Assembly: GCF_020781835.1 (NCBI RefSeq)
Contig: NZ_JAJGNJ010000005.1
Coordinates: 186,001 to 250,000, forward strand
Reading direction: 5' to 3'
Length of the DNA: 64,000 nt
Origin: Microbacterium testaceum
Lineage (GTDB): Bacteria > Actinomycetota > Actinomycetes > Actinomycetales > Microbacteriaceae
In this document: piece by piece, positions 8,128-16,622 of the stretch
How positions within the stretch are numbered: position 1 is the stretch's first letter
Layout: each line of letters starts with the position of its first letter
Made by a program: the position numbers and the translations under genes
The notes under the pieces: model-generated
Database searches by the model: none
Told to the model about the DNA's origin: nothing
Seen by the model: only the letters and a program-made list of their open reading frames with translations

Positions 8128-8579
8128 GCCCGATCCCCCCGCCGCCGAAGGGATGGCGGGAACGCGCAGACCGCGCGGTCGCGCGTGGGCGCCGGTTCGA
8201 CCGCGCCATCCCGGGGGTCCTCCTCGACTCCCCCGTGAGCCGGCTCGGATTCCTCTACGGCCGCACCGTGGGCTGGGTGTGGGGCTCGCTGTGGAGCACC
8301 GGACGCATCGAACGCCGCAACGGGCTCTGGGTGTTCCGGGGACTGCCCTCGTGGGCCTTCCCCCGCGGCGGTGTGTGCGTGGGCGACTGCTTCCTCACCG
8401 GCGACGTCTCCCCCAGCGACGCCGTCCTCCGGCACGAAGCCGTCCACGCGCGTCAGTGGCGGCGCTACGGCGCGCTCATGCCGCTGCTCTACCTGTTCGC
8501 CGGGCGCGACCCGTTGCGCAACCGCTTCGAGATCGAGGCCGGCCTCGTCGAGGGCAACTACGTCCCCCGCGGGGCGTGA
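8124..8579 (+). CDS. Small HExxH-motif protein, putative zinc metallopeptidase-like
   Basis: A 151-residue protein of unknown family. It carries RHEAVHARQWRRYG at 103-116, a clear H-E-x-x-H zincin motif, and a candidate third ligand in FEIEAG (Glu136/Glu138) about 30 residues later. A hydrophobic stretch (LMPLLYLFAG) between them could be buried or membrane-apposed. Two cysteines (VCVGDCF, 85-89) precede the motif. Homologues are, as I recall, often labelled Fe-S oxidoreductase without visible support, and I see no Fe-S cluster motif. It is translationally coupled by a 4-nt overlap to the arginase-family gene, which suggests a shared pathway. The role is unknown. Confidence 0.72.
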   Translation: MSPIPPPPKGWRERADRAVARGRRFDRAIPGVLLDSPVSRLGFLYGRTVGWVWGSLWSTGRIERRNGLWVFRGLPSWAFPRGGVCVGDCFLTGDVSPSDAVLRHEAVHARQWRRYGALMPLLYLFAGRDPLRNRFEIEAGLVEGNYVPRGA

Positions 8580-8591
8580 GCCGGCTCGGGC

Positions 8592-9056
8592 TCAGCGCGC
8601 GGTGGCGAGACCGAACCGCGCGGGCGTGTGGATGGCGGCCGCGTCGACGCCGTGGCGGGCGGTGAGTTCGTCGACGATCTCGGCCGTGCCCAGGTAACCG
8701 CCCAGAAGGAAGATCCGCGTGGCGTCGTCGTCGCAGCACAGCATCTCGCCGGCCCACCCGGCGACCGCGCGGGTGAGCGCCTGACCGGGCGCGCATCCGC
8801 GGCCGGTCCCCGGAGCACCGCCGCGGCGGGAACGGTCGAGCCAGGTGACCGTCATACGCGCGGGGGCGGCGATCGCGGTGATCCACGACGCGTCGGGGAC
8901 CTCGACGAAGATCCGGCCGGTCGAGCAGATTGGCAGCGTCGACAGGAGCGCCTCCATCTCGGCGAGGGAGGTCTCGTCGGCCGTGATGAGGTGCTGCACG
9001 CGCGTGTGACGCGACGATCGGCAGGCGGCGTCGTTGTGCTCGGCGGAGGTGGACAT
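8592..9056 (-). CDS. SIP-domain protein, iron-regulated (siderophore-interacting-protein-like)
   Basis: A 154-residue protein corresponding to the NAD(P)H-binding half of siderophore-interacting ferric reductases. Strand-helix units TRVQHLITADETSLAEMEALLSTLP, then a central region with TWLDR, then a C-terminal IFLLGGYLGTAEIVDELTARHG match the SIP domain order. The FAD-binding half of ViuB/FpvC-type enzymes is absent, so it may pair with another flavin domain or be regulatory. The ATG at 9056 was chosen; a TATAGT -10 sits at 9067-9072 and a DtxR/IdeR-like box at 9081-9099, so expression is expected to rise when iron is scarce. Confidence 0.8.
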   Translation of the reverse strand: MSTSAEHNDAACRSSRHTRVQHLITADETSLAEMEALLSTLPICSTGRIFVEVPDASWITAIAAPARMTVTWLDRSRRGGAPGTGRGCAPGQALTRAVAGWAGEMLCCDDDATRIFLLGGYLGTAEIVDELTARHGVDAAAIHTPARFGLATAR

Positions 9057-9066
9057 GATGGCATCC

Positions 9067-9072
9067 ACTATA
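9067..9072 (-). promoter_or_regulatory. -10 element of the SIP-domain gene
   Basis: TATAGT on the minus strand followed by GGATGCC. The predicted start site is about three bases before the ATG. The iron box lies just upstream, where it would cover the -35 region. Confidence 0.6.
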
Positions 9073-9080
9073 CCCGCGAT

Positions 9081-9099
9081 GAAGGGTTGCCTAACCTGC
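9081..9099 (-). promoter_or_regulatory. DtxR/IdeR iron box candidate
   Basis: The minus strand reads GCAGGTTAGGCAACCCTTC, agreeing with the consensus TTAGGTTAGGCTAACCTAA at 13 of 19 positions, including an intact AGGTTAGGC left half. Its place just upstream of the -10 of a SIP-domain gene is typical of iron-dependent repression. Confidence 0.68.
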
Positions 9100-9132
9100 G
9101 TTCCGCCCGTTCCGCCGGTCGAGCGTCGGGGC

Positions 9133-9843
9133 TCACTCGAGGAGCGCTGCTCGCAGGGCGTCGAGCTCGGCCGCGTCCAGTCCGTGGACGCGCAGGAAGT
9201 CGGCGGGGGAACCGTACCCGGCATCCAGGCGGTGCAGGAGCGCGCGCATGACCGCCGCCGGCGACCGCGTCGCCAGCTCCTCCGCGTGGCGGTTCTCGGG
9301 ATGGAGGGCCCGGATGCCGGCGACGACCCGGCGATTGCGCTCGACGGGCAGGAGCGCCTCGGTACGGGCGTAGTCGTCCACCACGGCATCGCGGTCGACA
9401 CCGGCCGCGGCGAGCGCGATCGCGACCGTGACGCCGGTGCGGTCCTTCCCTATGGTGCAGTGGACCAGCACCGGCTGGGCACCGGCGATCGCGCGCACCG
9501 CGTCGACGATGCGATCGGCGGAGCCTTCGACGAGCTCGCCGTACAGCTCGCCCAGACTTACGTCGCGCTGGAAGAACGACTCGACCGATCCGAGGAAGAG
9601 CGGGACCCGCTGCACCTCGACATCGAGTCCGTCGATGCGGCTCGGAGCGTGACGCACCTCGTCGTCGTCGCGGAGGTCGACGATGCGGCGCAGTCCGAGG
9701 CCGCTCATCGTCCGCAGGCCCGCGTCGTCGACGTGGACGAGGTTCCCCGAGCGGTAGAGGACGCCGGCGCGCGTGCGCCGGCCACCGGCGGGAAGCCCGC
9801 CGACGTCGCGGAAGTTCGTCGCACCGGAGACGAGGGAGCTCAC
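9133..9843 (-). CDS. Tyrosine-protein phosphatase (PtpB-like)
   Basis: A 236-residue protein of the tyrosine/serine phosphatase family related to mycobacterial PtpB. The N-terminal motif NFRDVGGLPA and LYRSGNL is characteristic, and the P-loop VHCTIGKDRTG has the catalytic Cys129 and Arg135 in the C-x5-R arrangement. In mycobacteria PtpB dephosphorylates protein and phosphoinositide substrates; the target here is not known. The GTG at 9843 overlaps the stop of the upstream AhpD-like gene (GTGA), so the two are translationally coupled. There is no signal peptide, so the enzyme is predicted cytosolic unless secreted by an unusual route. Confidence 0.88.
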   Translation of the reverse strand: MSSLVSGATNFRDVGGLPAGGRRTRAGVLYRSGNLVHVDDAGLRTMSGLGLRRIVDLRDDDEVRHAPSRIDGLDVEVQRVPLFLGSVESFFQRDVSLGELYGELVEGSADRIVDAVRAIAGAQPVLVHCTIGKDRTGVTVAIALAAAGVDRDAVVDDYARTEALLPVERNRRVVAGIRALHPENRHAEELATRSPAAVMRALLHRLDAGYGSPADFLRVHGLDAAELDALRAALLE

Positions 9844-10388
9844 GCGGCGTCCCCGTGATCGTGAGGGGCGCGCGGCGCGGTGGTCGCCGGCGGCAGCGCA
9901 CCCTCGCTCAGTGTCGCCGCAGCCGACGCGCGCGGGGGCACCGGGTACCGGCCCGCGATCGCCACGCGGTTGAAGGCGTTGATCGCCACGAGCACCCAGC
10001 TGAGCGCGACGTATTCCTCTTCGCTCAGGATGCCGCCCGCGCGGTCGTACACCTCGTCGGGGATGCCCTCTTCGTGGATGAACGTGAACGACTCCGTCAG
10101 CTCGAGGGCGGCGCGCTCGCGCTCGTCGAACACCCCCGACTCGCGCCACGTCGCGATCTGCGCGATGACGTCGGCATCCAGACCCGCCGCCACGGCGGCA
10201 TCCACATGGACGCGCACGCAGTACGCACAGCCGTTGAGCTGCGAGGCGTGGATCTGGACGATCTCGCGCAGCCGCGGGTCGATCCCGGCCGCGGCGGCGA
10301 TGCCTCCGACGGTCTTCGAGAACGACCTCAGCGCGGCGTACGCCTCGGGAGCCTTCTTCGACAGGTGCACGCGCCGTTCCTCGCCCAT
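9840..10388 (-). CDS. Carboxymuconolactone decarboxylase/AhpD-like protein
   Basis: A 182-residue protein of the AhpD/CMD helical family. The redox motif CAYCVRVHVDAA (Cys54, Cys57, His61) is complete, which points to a peroxidase or thiol-reductase role rather than ring-opening decarboxylation. ERAALELTESFT and FNRVAIAGRYPV are further family features. The C-terminal 25 residues are low-complexity and end HDHGDAA. Transcription probably starts at the ATG (TAGGCT at 10395-10400, six bases before it). The gene is coupled to the downstream phosphatase gene by a GTGA overlap. The partner and electron donor are unknown. Confidence 0.88.
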   Translation of the reverse strand: MGEERRVHLSKKAPEAYAALRSFSKTVGGIAAAAGIDPRLREIVQIHASQLNGCAYCVRVHVDAAVAAGLDADVIAQIATWRESGVFDERERAALELTESFTFIHEEGIPDEVYDRAGGILSEEEYVALSWVLVAINAFNRVAIAGRYPVPPRASAAATLSEGALPPATTAPRAPHDHGDAA

Positions 10389-10394
10389 GGCGAC

Positions 10395-10400
10395 AGCCTA
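10395..10400 (-). promoter_or_regulatory. -10 element for the leaderless AhpD-like gene
   Basis: TAGGCT on the minus strand, six bases before the ATG at 10388. No Shine-Dalgarno is present. Confidence 0.6.
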
Positions 10401-10515
10401 CGGCGGACCGTCGACGCCGTGCGGGTCGACGTCCTGTCGCAGAGCCGTGGCCCGATACGTGTCAACGCGAGTCACGACGGTGGCGACGCCGCGCCCCCGA
10501 TGACAGGCTGGCGGC

Positions 10516-11433
10516 ATGCCCGAGACCGACGAGTTCTCCTTCCTCCCCTCCCAGGCCGCCGACGCCGAGGTCGACGTCCCGCCCGTCGCCCGGGTGTCGC
10601 TCACGCTCCCGGACGGGCGCACCCTGAGCGGTCTGCGATGGGGCGAGGAGCCGGCACGTGCGACCTTCCTGCACGGCGCGGGGCTGAACGCGCACACGTG
10701 GGACACGACACTGCTGCACCTCGGCGAACCGGCCCTCGCCCTCGACCTCGCCGGCCACGGCGACTCGTCGTGGCGGGACGACGCCGCGTACGTCGCCCGC
10801 GTCCTGGCCCCGGACGTCGCCGCGGCCCTCGAGACCTGGACCGATCGACCGCAGGTGCTCGTCGGCCACTCGCTGGGCGGGCTCACGGCCGCGGCCCTCG
10901 CGGCGACGCGTCCGGACCTCGTGGCCGAGGTCGTGCTCGTCGACATCACCCCCGGCATCGACCCGAGCGGAGGACCGGCGCAGCTGCGGGCGTTCTTCGC
11001 CGGTCCGACCGACTGGGCGACGCGCGACGAGCTGGTCGAGAAGGCGCTGTCGTTCGGCCTCGGCGGATCGCGTCGGGCCGCCGAGCGCGGCGTCTTCCTC
11101 AACACCCGCGTGCGTGCGGACGGGCGCGTGGAGTGGAAGCACCACTTCGCCCACCTGGCGGCGGCCGCCGCCGCAGCGGGCACCGACACCGGGACCCCGG
11201 ATGCCGTACGCGCGGTGCTGGCCGAGACGGGGTGGGACGACGTGGCCGGTGTTCGCGCTCGGCTGGAGCTGATTCGCGGAGAGCACGGCTTCGTCACGGC
11301 CGACGACGCCGACGAGCTGCTCCGCCGCGCTCCCGATACCGACGTCCGCGTCGTGTCCACCGGTCACAACGTGCAGGAAGAGGACCCCGCGGGCCTCGCC
11401 GCCCTCGTGCGCGAACGGCTCGACGCGGCCTGA
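10516..11433 (+). CDS. Alpha/beta-fold hydrolase
   Basis: A 305-residue protein of the alpha/beta hydrolase superfamily. It shows the oxyanion-hole region LHGAGLNAHTWD (52-63), the LDLAGHGDS turn, and the nucleophile elbow VGHSLGG with Ser119. The acid is probably the Asp in LVDITPG or in the later VTADDADE region, and the His in STGHNVQEEDP is the likely third catalytic residue. No signal peptide is seen. Substrates range widely in this family (esters, epoxides, halides, lactones), so no reaction is assigned. The ATG at 10516 has CAGGCT six bases upstream, a weak leaderless promoter. It is divergent from the AhpD-like gene. Confidence 0.85.
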   Translation: MPETDEFSFLPSQAADAEVDVPPVARVSLTLPDGRTLSGLRWGEEPARATFLHGAGLNAHTWDTTLLHLGEPALALDLAGHGDSSWRDDAAYVARVLAPDVAAALETWTDRPQVLVGHSLGGLTAAALAATRPDLVAEVVLVDITPGIDPSGGPAQLRAFFAGPTDWATRDELVEKALSFGLGGSRRAAERGVFLNTRVRADGRVEWKHHFAHLAAAAAAAGTDTGTPDAVRAVLAETGWDDVAGVRARLELIRGEHGFVTADDADELLRRAPDTDVRVVSTGHNVQEEDPAGLAALVRERLDAA

Positions 11434-11495
11434 CACACGGCGGCTCGGCGGTGTCGCGTAGTGTCACACGCGGCTGCCCGCGCAACGGGTGAAAG

Positions 11496-11501
11496 TAGGC
11501 T
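11496..11501 (+). promoter_or_regulatory. -10 element of the ABC importer operon
   Basis: TAGGCT about 68 bases before the start of the binding-protein gene, leaving a leader of roughly 60 nt that ends in GAAAGGA. No recognisable riboswitch was seen in the leader. Confidence 0.4.
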
Positions 11502-11568
11502 GTCTTCACCCCACTCCACGGCACCACAGCCCCCGGATGCCGTCGGCCTGCGAAAGGACACCCCCGCA

Positions 11569-13080
11569 ATGCTGCGCCGTACCGCCCTCGCCACGAGCGC
11601 GCTCCTGATCGGAGCGCTCCTGTTCACCTCGTGCACCGGCACCTCGACCGCGCCCGACCCGACCGGCGCGCCCGACCCGGACGCCACCCTCACCGTCCGT
11701 CTCTCGCTGGAGCCGTCGAATCTCGACATCCGCCGCACGAGCGGCGCCGCCCTCGAGCAAGCACTCATCGACAACGTCTACCAGGGCCTGGTCACTCGCG
11801 ACGGCGACGACGACAACGCCATCGTCCCGGCGCTCGCCACCGACTGGACGGTGTCGCCCGATGGGCTCACCTACACCTTCACCCTGCGCCAGGGCGTGAC
11901 GTTCCACGACGGGAGCGCGCTCACGGCCGAGGATGTCGTGACGTCCCTGCAGACCGCGAAGGACGACGCGACCATCCAGAACAGCGCCGACCTGGCCGGG
12001 GTGGCATCCATCGCGTCGCCCGACCCGACGACGGTCGTCGTGACGCTCGCGCAGCCGAACATCGATTTCCTGTTCGCCCTCACCGGCCGCGCGGGACTGG
12101 TCGTCAAGAGCAACGACACCACGAACTTCGAGACCGCCACCAACGGCACCGGGCCCTTCACCGTGTCGTCCTGGAACACCGGCCAGAGCCTCACCCTCAC
12201 CCGCAACGACGCCTACTGGGGCGAGAAGGCGGGCGTGGCCGAGGTCGTGCTCGAGTACATCCCCGACCAGAGCGCGGCGATCAACGCGGCCGTCAGCGGC
12301 GATGTCGACGTGGCCCTCGAGATCGACCCCGAGCTCCAGGGGCAGCTCGACGGCACCGGCGACTTCCGGGTCGAGTCGGGCCTCACCACCGACAAGGGCA
12401 CGCTCGCGTTCAACAACGCCCGCGCGCCCCTCGACGACCAGCGCGTGCGCGAAGCCCTGCGCCTCGCGATCGACCACCAGGCCCTCATCGACACCCTCGG
12501 CGCCGGCCAGCCGCTCTACGGTCCGATCCCGCCGCTGGATCCGGGATACGAAGACCTGTCCGGCAGCATCTCGTACGACCCCGACCGCGCTCGCGAGCTG
12601 CTGGCCGAGGCCGGAGCCGAGAACCTGACGCTGACCTTGACGATCCCGAGCGTCTACCCCTCCTCGATCCCGACGTTCCTGGTGTCCTCGTTCGCCGACG
12701 TGGGTGTGACGTTGAGGGTCGAGTCGGTCGACTTCCCGACCTGGCTGACGGACGTCTACACCAACCACGACTACGACCTGAGCTTCGTCCGCCACGTCGA
12801 AGCGCGCGACTTCAGCAACTTCGCCAATCCGTCGTACTACTTCGGCTACGACAACCCCCGGGTGCAGAGCCTGTACGCGCAAGCACTCGCCACCACGGAT
12901 GAGCAGCAGTCGTCCGACTACCTGGCCGAGGCCGCACGCATCGTGTCCGACGAGGATGCCGCCGACTGGCTGTTCCTCTCGACGCCGCTCACCGCCGTGG
13001 CCGCCAATGTCGCGAACTTCCCGAAGAACTCTCTCAACGTGCGTCTGCCGCTGGCGAGTGTGACGGTCTCGTCGGAGTGA
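11569..13080 (+). CDS. ABC transporter substrate-binding lipoprotein (peptide/nickel type)
   Basis: A 503-residue family 5 solute-binding protein. The N-terminus (LLIGALLFTSC) is a lipoprotein signal with Cys22 or so as the lipidated residue, and a Thr/Pro-rich linker follows. The SBP_bac_5 core begins LTVRLSLEPSNLDIRR and includes LATDWTVSPDGLTYTFTLRQGVTFHDG and GTGPFTVSSWNTGQSLTLTRNDAYWG, the standard signatures of DppA/OppA/NikA proteins. It delivers oligopeptides, nickel chelates or similar solutes to the permeases encoded next; the ligand cannot be predicted. The ATG at 11569 has GAAAGGA upstream. Four genes follow with 4-nt overlaps, giving a complete five-gene importer. Confidence 0.95.
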   Translation: MLRRTALATSALLIGALLFTSCTGTSTAPDPTGAPDPDATLTVRLSLEPSNLDIRRTSGAALEQALIDNVYQGLVTRDGDDDNAIVPALATDWTVSPDGLTYTFTLRQGVTFHDGSALTAEDVVTSLQTAKDDATIQNSADLAGVASIASPDPTTVVVTLAQPNIDFLFALTGRAGLVVKSNDTTNFETATNGTGPFTVSSWNTGQSLTLTRNDAYWGEKAGVAEVVLEYIPDQSAAINAAVSGDVDVALEIDPELQGQLDGTGDFRVESGLTTDKGTLAFNNARAPLDDQRVREALRLAIDHQALIDTLGAGQPLYGPIPPLDPGYEDLSGSISYDPDRARELLAEAGAENLTLTLTIPSVYPSSIPTFLVSSFADVGVTLRVESVDFPTWLTDVYTNHDYDLSFVRHVEARDFSNFANPSYYFGYDNPRVQSLYAQALATTDEQQSSDYLAEAARIVSDEDAADWLFLSTPLTAVAANVANFPKNSLNVRLPLASVTVSSE

Positions 13081-14027
13081 TCCGCTACACGCTGACACGG
13101 CTGGGCCTGCTCGTTCTGGGCCTGGCCGTGTCGAGCGTGCTGATCTTCGCGTCCCTGCGCGTGCTGCCCGGCGACGTCGCGCTCCTCATCGCCGGTACGC
13201 AGGCGACGCCGGAGCAGGTGGCGGCGCTGCGCGAGAGCCTCGGTCTGACGCAGCCGCTCTGGCAGCAATACGTCGACTGGATCGGCGGGGTGCTGCGCGG
13301 CGACCTCGGCACGTCCCTCATCACGGGCGTCTCGGTGGGGTCCGAACTCACCGAGAAGGCGCGGGTCACGCTTCCGCTGGCGGCGATGTCGTTGACCGTC
13401 GCCCTCGCCGTCGGACTCCCCTTCGGGGTGCTGTCGGCATTGCGGCGCGGCCGCCCCGACGGCACCGCGCTGAGCGTCGGCGCTCAGGCGCTGGCGGCCG
13501 TCCCGGTGGTGTGGGCGGGCATGATGCTGGTCGTGGTGTTCGCCGTGTGGCTGGGGTGGCTTCCCCCGCAGGGCTTCCCGCGTTCCGGCTGGGGCGACCC
13601 GGCGGCCGCCGTCCGAGCCCTGATCCTCCCCGCGGTCACCATCGGCGTCGTGGAGGGCGCGATGCTGCTGCGGTTCGTCCGCAGCGCCACCCTTCAGGCG
13701 ATGGGCCAGGACTACGTCCGCACCGCGGCGGCGAAGGGACTGACGCGCACGCGCGCGCTGTTGAGTCACGGCCTGCCCAACGTCGGTCTCTCCGTCGTCA
13801 CCGTGCTGGGTCTGCAGATCGCCGGTGTGATCGTGGGCGCGGTCGTCATCGAGCAGCTCTTCACGCTCCCGGGGATCGGACGGATGCTCGTCGCCGATGT
13901 GTCCGCGCGCGACCTGCCCAAGGTGCAGGGGGAGCTCCTGGCTCTCACCGGGTTCGTGCTGATCGTGGGCTTCCTCGTCGATCTCGCGCACCGTCTCATC
14001 GACCCTCGGCAGCGGGAGGCATCGTGA
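13077..14027 (+). CDS. ABC transporter permease (DppB/OppB type)
   Basis: A 316-residue permease with six predicted membrane helices. It starts IRYTLTRLGLLVLGLAVSSVLIF, has the large periplasmic loop typical of DppB (ESLGLTQPLWQQYVDWIGGVLRGDLG, LITGVSV) and the cytoplasmic EAA loop DYVRTAAAKGLTRTRALLSHGLPN, which contacts the ATPases. The GTG start at 13077 overlaps the stop of the binding-protein gene (GTGA). It forms a heterodimeric channel with the next gene product. Confidence 0.94.
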   Translation: MIRYTLTRLGLLVLGLAVSSVLIFASLRVLPGDVALLIAGTQATPEQVAALRESLGLTQPLWQQYVDWIGGVLRGDLGTSLITGVSVGSELTEKARVTLPLAAMSLTVALAVGLPFGVLSALRRGRPDGTALSVGAQALAAVPVVWAGMMLVVVFAVWLGWLPPQGFPRSGWGDPAAAVRALILPAVTIGVVEGAMLLRFVRSATLQAMGQDYVRTAAAKGLTRTRALLSHGLPNVGLSVVTVLGLQIAGVIVGAVVIEQLFTLPGIGRMLVADVSARDLPKVQGELLALTGFVLIVGFLVDLAHRLIDPRQREAS

Positions 14028-14893
14028 GGACGTTTCGCCGGTTGTGGCGTCACGGCACCGGGCGCTTCGGCATCCTGGTCGTGGCGGTCATCGCGCTCAC
14101 CGCCCTCGTATCGCTCGTGTGGACGCCGTTCGATCCCGCGAGCGTGGACGCGCGCGCGCGATGGAGCGACCCGACGTGGCCGCACGTGCTCGGAACCGAC
14201 GGCAACGGCCGCGACATCCTGAGCCTGCTCATGGCGGGGGCGCGGACGACCGTGGTCGTGGCCGTGGGCGCGGGGATCGTCGCCTCGCTCCTGGGCATCG
14301 CCCTCGCCGCCTTGGGCGCACTGACGGCGCGGTGGGTGCGGGAGAGCGTCGCGGTGCTCGTCGACATCCTCGTGGCCTTCCCGGTCCTCATCATCGCGAT
14401 GATGATCACCGCCGTGTGGGGCGGCTCGCTCGGCGTCGTCATCTGGTCGGTGGGGATCGGCTTCGGGGTGAACATCGCGCGCGTGACACGGCCGGAACTG
14501 CGGCGCGTGCTGCACAGCGATTTCGTGCTCGCCGGTCGCGCGAGCGGGCTCACGCCCGCACAGAATCTCGTCCGACATCTCCTCCCCAACGTCGCGCCGG
14601 TGTTCATCGTGCAGCTGTCCTGGGGCATGGCCGTCGCCGTTCTGGCGGAGGCGGGGCTGTCCTATCTCGGCTTCGGCGCCCCGATCACGCAGCCGTCGTG
14701 GGGCGTGCTCCTCAGCGACCTCCAGGCCTACATCTCGGTGCATCCGCTCGCCGTCGTGTGGCCGGGCCTGGCCATCACGCTGACGGTCCTCGGACTCAAC
14801 CTCCTCGGCGACGCCCTGCGCGACGCCGCCGACCCCACGCTCTCCGAGCGCGCTCCGCAGGCGCGCACGCACGTTCCGGGGGTGGTCGCATGA
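14024..14893 (+). CDS. ABC transporter permease (DppC/OppC type)
   Basis: A 289-residue permease of the DppC class. After a short N-terminal helix comes FDPASVDARARWSDPTWPHVLGTDGNGRDILS, the family's extracytoplasmic segment, then the EAA loop DFVLAGRASGLTPAQNLVRHLLPN, then EAGLSYLGFGAPITQPSWG, a strongly conserved C-terminal motif. The start is the GTG at 14024, which overlaps the previous stop. It is the partner channel subunit of the gene just upstream. Confidence 0.94.
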   Translation: MRTFRRLWRHGTGRFGILVVAVIALTALVSLVWTPFDPASVDARARWSDPTWPHVLGTDGNGRDILSLLMAGARTTVVVAVGAGIVASLLGIALAALGALTARWVRESVAVLVDILVAFPVLIIAMMITAVWGGSLGVVIWSVGIGFGVNIARVTRPELRRVLHSDFVLAGRASGLTPAQNLVRHLLPNVAPVFIVQLSWGMAVAVLAEAGLSYLGFGAPITQPSWGVLLSDLQAYISVHPLAVVWPGLAITLTVLGLNLLGDALRDAADPTLSERAPQARTHVPGVVA

Positions 14894-15705
14894 CTCTCGA
14901 GGTCGAGGACCTCCGCATCGCGATCGGCGGCCGCACCGTGGTCGACGGTGTGAGCTTCACCGTGCCCGACGGAGCCCGCCTCGGTCTCATCGGCGAGTCC
15001 GGCTCGGGCAAGTCTCTGACGGCACTCGCGGTGCTGGGCCTGCTTCCGGATGCCGCGACCGCCACCGGGAGCGTCCGCTGGAACGGCCGCGAGATCCTGG
15101 GGCTCACCGACCGCGAGCTCGCAGGAATCCGCGGCGACGAGATCGGCATCGTCTTCCAGGAACCGCGGACGGCGCTGAACCCGATCCGCACCGTCGGACG
15201 CCAGATCGGGGAGTCGATCCGCATCCACGAGGGCGTCTCGCGACGCGAGGCCCTGCGCCGCGCCGTCGCCGAAGCCGAACGCGTGGCCCTGCCCGATCCC
15301 GCCCGCATCGTCTCGCGCTACCCGCACCAGCTCTCGGGCGGCCAGCGACAGCGGGTGGCGATCGCGATGGCCCTCGCGTGCCGCCCGCAGCTGCTGATCG
15401 CCGATGAGCCCACCACCGCCCTCGACGTGACGATCCAGGCCGGCATCCTGTCGCTCCTGCGGTCCCTGGTCCAGGATGCCGGGATGTCGCTGATCTTCAT
15501 CACGCACGACCTCGCGGTGCTCGCGCAGGTCGCCACCCACGCCGTCGTCCTCGAGGACGGACGCATCGTCGAGCAGGGCGCGGTGGCCGATCTCCTGCGA
15601 TCCCCCGCCTCCTCGGTGACCCAGGCGCTGCTGCGGGATGCCACCGCGACACTGTGGCATCCGGAGATCGAGCGCACGTCGGACCCGGAGCGGGGCACGG
15701 TATGA
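14890..15705 (+). CDS. ABC transporter ATP-binding protein (DppD/OppD type)
   Basis: A 271-residue ATPase with Walker A GESGSGKS (36-43), Q-loop FQEPRTALNP, signature LSGGQRQRVAIA, Walker B LLIADEPTTALD and H-loop FITHDLAV, all intact. The FQEPRTALNPI form is typical of OppD/DppD proteins. The usual C-terminal extension of this class is short here. The ATG at 14890 overlaps the upstream stop (ATGA), and the gene's own stop overlaps the second ATPase, so all subunits are made in step. Confidence 0.94.
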   Translation: MTLEVEDLRIAIGGRTVVDGVSFTVPDGARLGLIGESGSGKSLTALAVLGLLPDAATATGSVRWNGREILGLTDRELAGIRGDEIGIVFQEPRTALNPIRTVGRQIGESIRIHEGVSRREALRRAVAEAERVALPDPARIVSRYPHQLSGGQRQRVAIAMALACRPQLLIADEPTTALDVTIQAGILSLLRSLVQDAGMSLIFITHDLAVLAQVATHAVVLEDGRIVEQGAVADLLRSPASSVTQALLRDATATLWHPEIERTSDPERGTV

Positions 15706-16493
15706 ACGACACGATCCTGCACGCCCGAGGCCTGTCGCGGACGTACCTGACCCCGCGCACGCGCGGCTTCGGCCGCGCCGAACGGACCGCCGGACTGCAC
15801 GACGTCGACCTGTCGGTGAGGGCAGGCTCCGCGGTGGGCGTCATCGGCGAGTCGGGGTCGGGCAAGTCGACCCTCGTGCGGCTGCTGCTGGGTCTGGACA
15901 CGCCCACCGCGGGCACCGTGGAGGTCGACGGCCGCACCGTGGACGCCCGCGGCTCGGCCCGGTCGCTGCACTGGCTGCGGCGGGCCACCGGGATCGTGTT
16001 CCAGGATCCTTACGCGTCGCTGGACCCGAGGATGAGCGCCGGGCGCATCGTCGGGGAACCCCTGTGGGCGCTGGGGATCGAGGGCGACAGACGTGCGCGG
16101 GTGCGCGAGGTCCTCGAGCAGGTGGGGCTGGAGCCGGATGCGGCCGAGCGCTTTCCGCACGAGTTCTCCGGCGGTCAGCGCCAGCGCCTCGCCCTGGCCC
16201 GCGCGATCGTGCACCGACCGCGCATCCTCGTCGGGGACGAGCCGCTGTCGGCGCTGGACGTCACGGTGCGCGCGCAGATCCTGCGCCTGCTCGCTCGGCT
16301 GCGGGCTGAGGAGCAGCTCACGCTCGTCCTCGTCTCCCACGACATCGGCGTGGTGCAGAACGTCTGCGATGCCGTCATCGTCATGAAGGACGGCCGCGTC
16401 GTGGAGCAGGGGCCGACCGAGAAGGTGCTCCTCGAGCCGCAGGCGGCGTACACGCGCCGGCTGCTCGCGTCTGTGCCGACGCTGCCGGGCTGA
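15702..16493 (+). CDS. ABC transporter ATP-binding protein (DppF/OppF type)
   Basis: A 263-residue second ATPase of the importer. Walker A GESGSGKS, Q-loop FQDPYASLDPRMS (the hallmark of OppF/DppF proteins), signature FSGGQRQRLALA, Walker B ILVGDEPLSALD and H-loop LVSHDIGV are complete. The Walker B lead-in reads VGDEP rather than the usual ADEP, a minor variation. The ATG at 15702 overlaps the preceding stop. It is the last gene of the operon; no strong terminator is evident in the 130 bases before the M4 protease gene. Confidence 0.94.
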   Translation: MNDTILHARGLSRTYLTPRTRGFGRAERTAGLHDVDLSVRAGSAVGVIGESGSGKSTLVRLLLGLDTPTAGTVEVDGRTVDARGSARSLHWLRRATGIVFQDPYASLDPRMSAGRIVGEPLWALGIEGDRRARVREVLEQVGLEPDAAERFPHEFSGGQRQRLALARAIVHRPRILVGDEPLSALDVTVRAQILRLLARLRAEEQLTLVLVSHDIGVVQNVCDAVIVMKDGRVVEQGPTEKVLLEPQAAYTRRLLASVPTLPG

Positions 16494-16610
16494 CCGGAAC
16501 CGTGCCAGGCACCCGGCGCGGCGGGACACCGCGACGCCACGCAGGCGCCCTGCCTCTCTGACATCTCCCGTCCTCATCCACAAGGGATGCCGCGTGTCGG
16601 TGGCCGCCGC

Positions 16611-16616
16611 TAGCCT
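16611..16616 (+). promoter_or_regulatory. -10 element for the leaderless M4 protease gene
   Basis: TAGCCT, six bases (CGCCCC) before the ATG at 16623; no Shine-Dalgarno. Confidence 0.62.
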
Positions 16617-16622
16617 CGCCCC

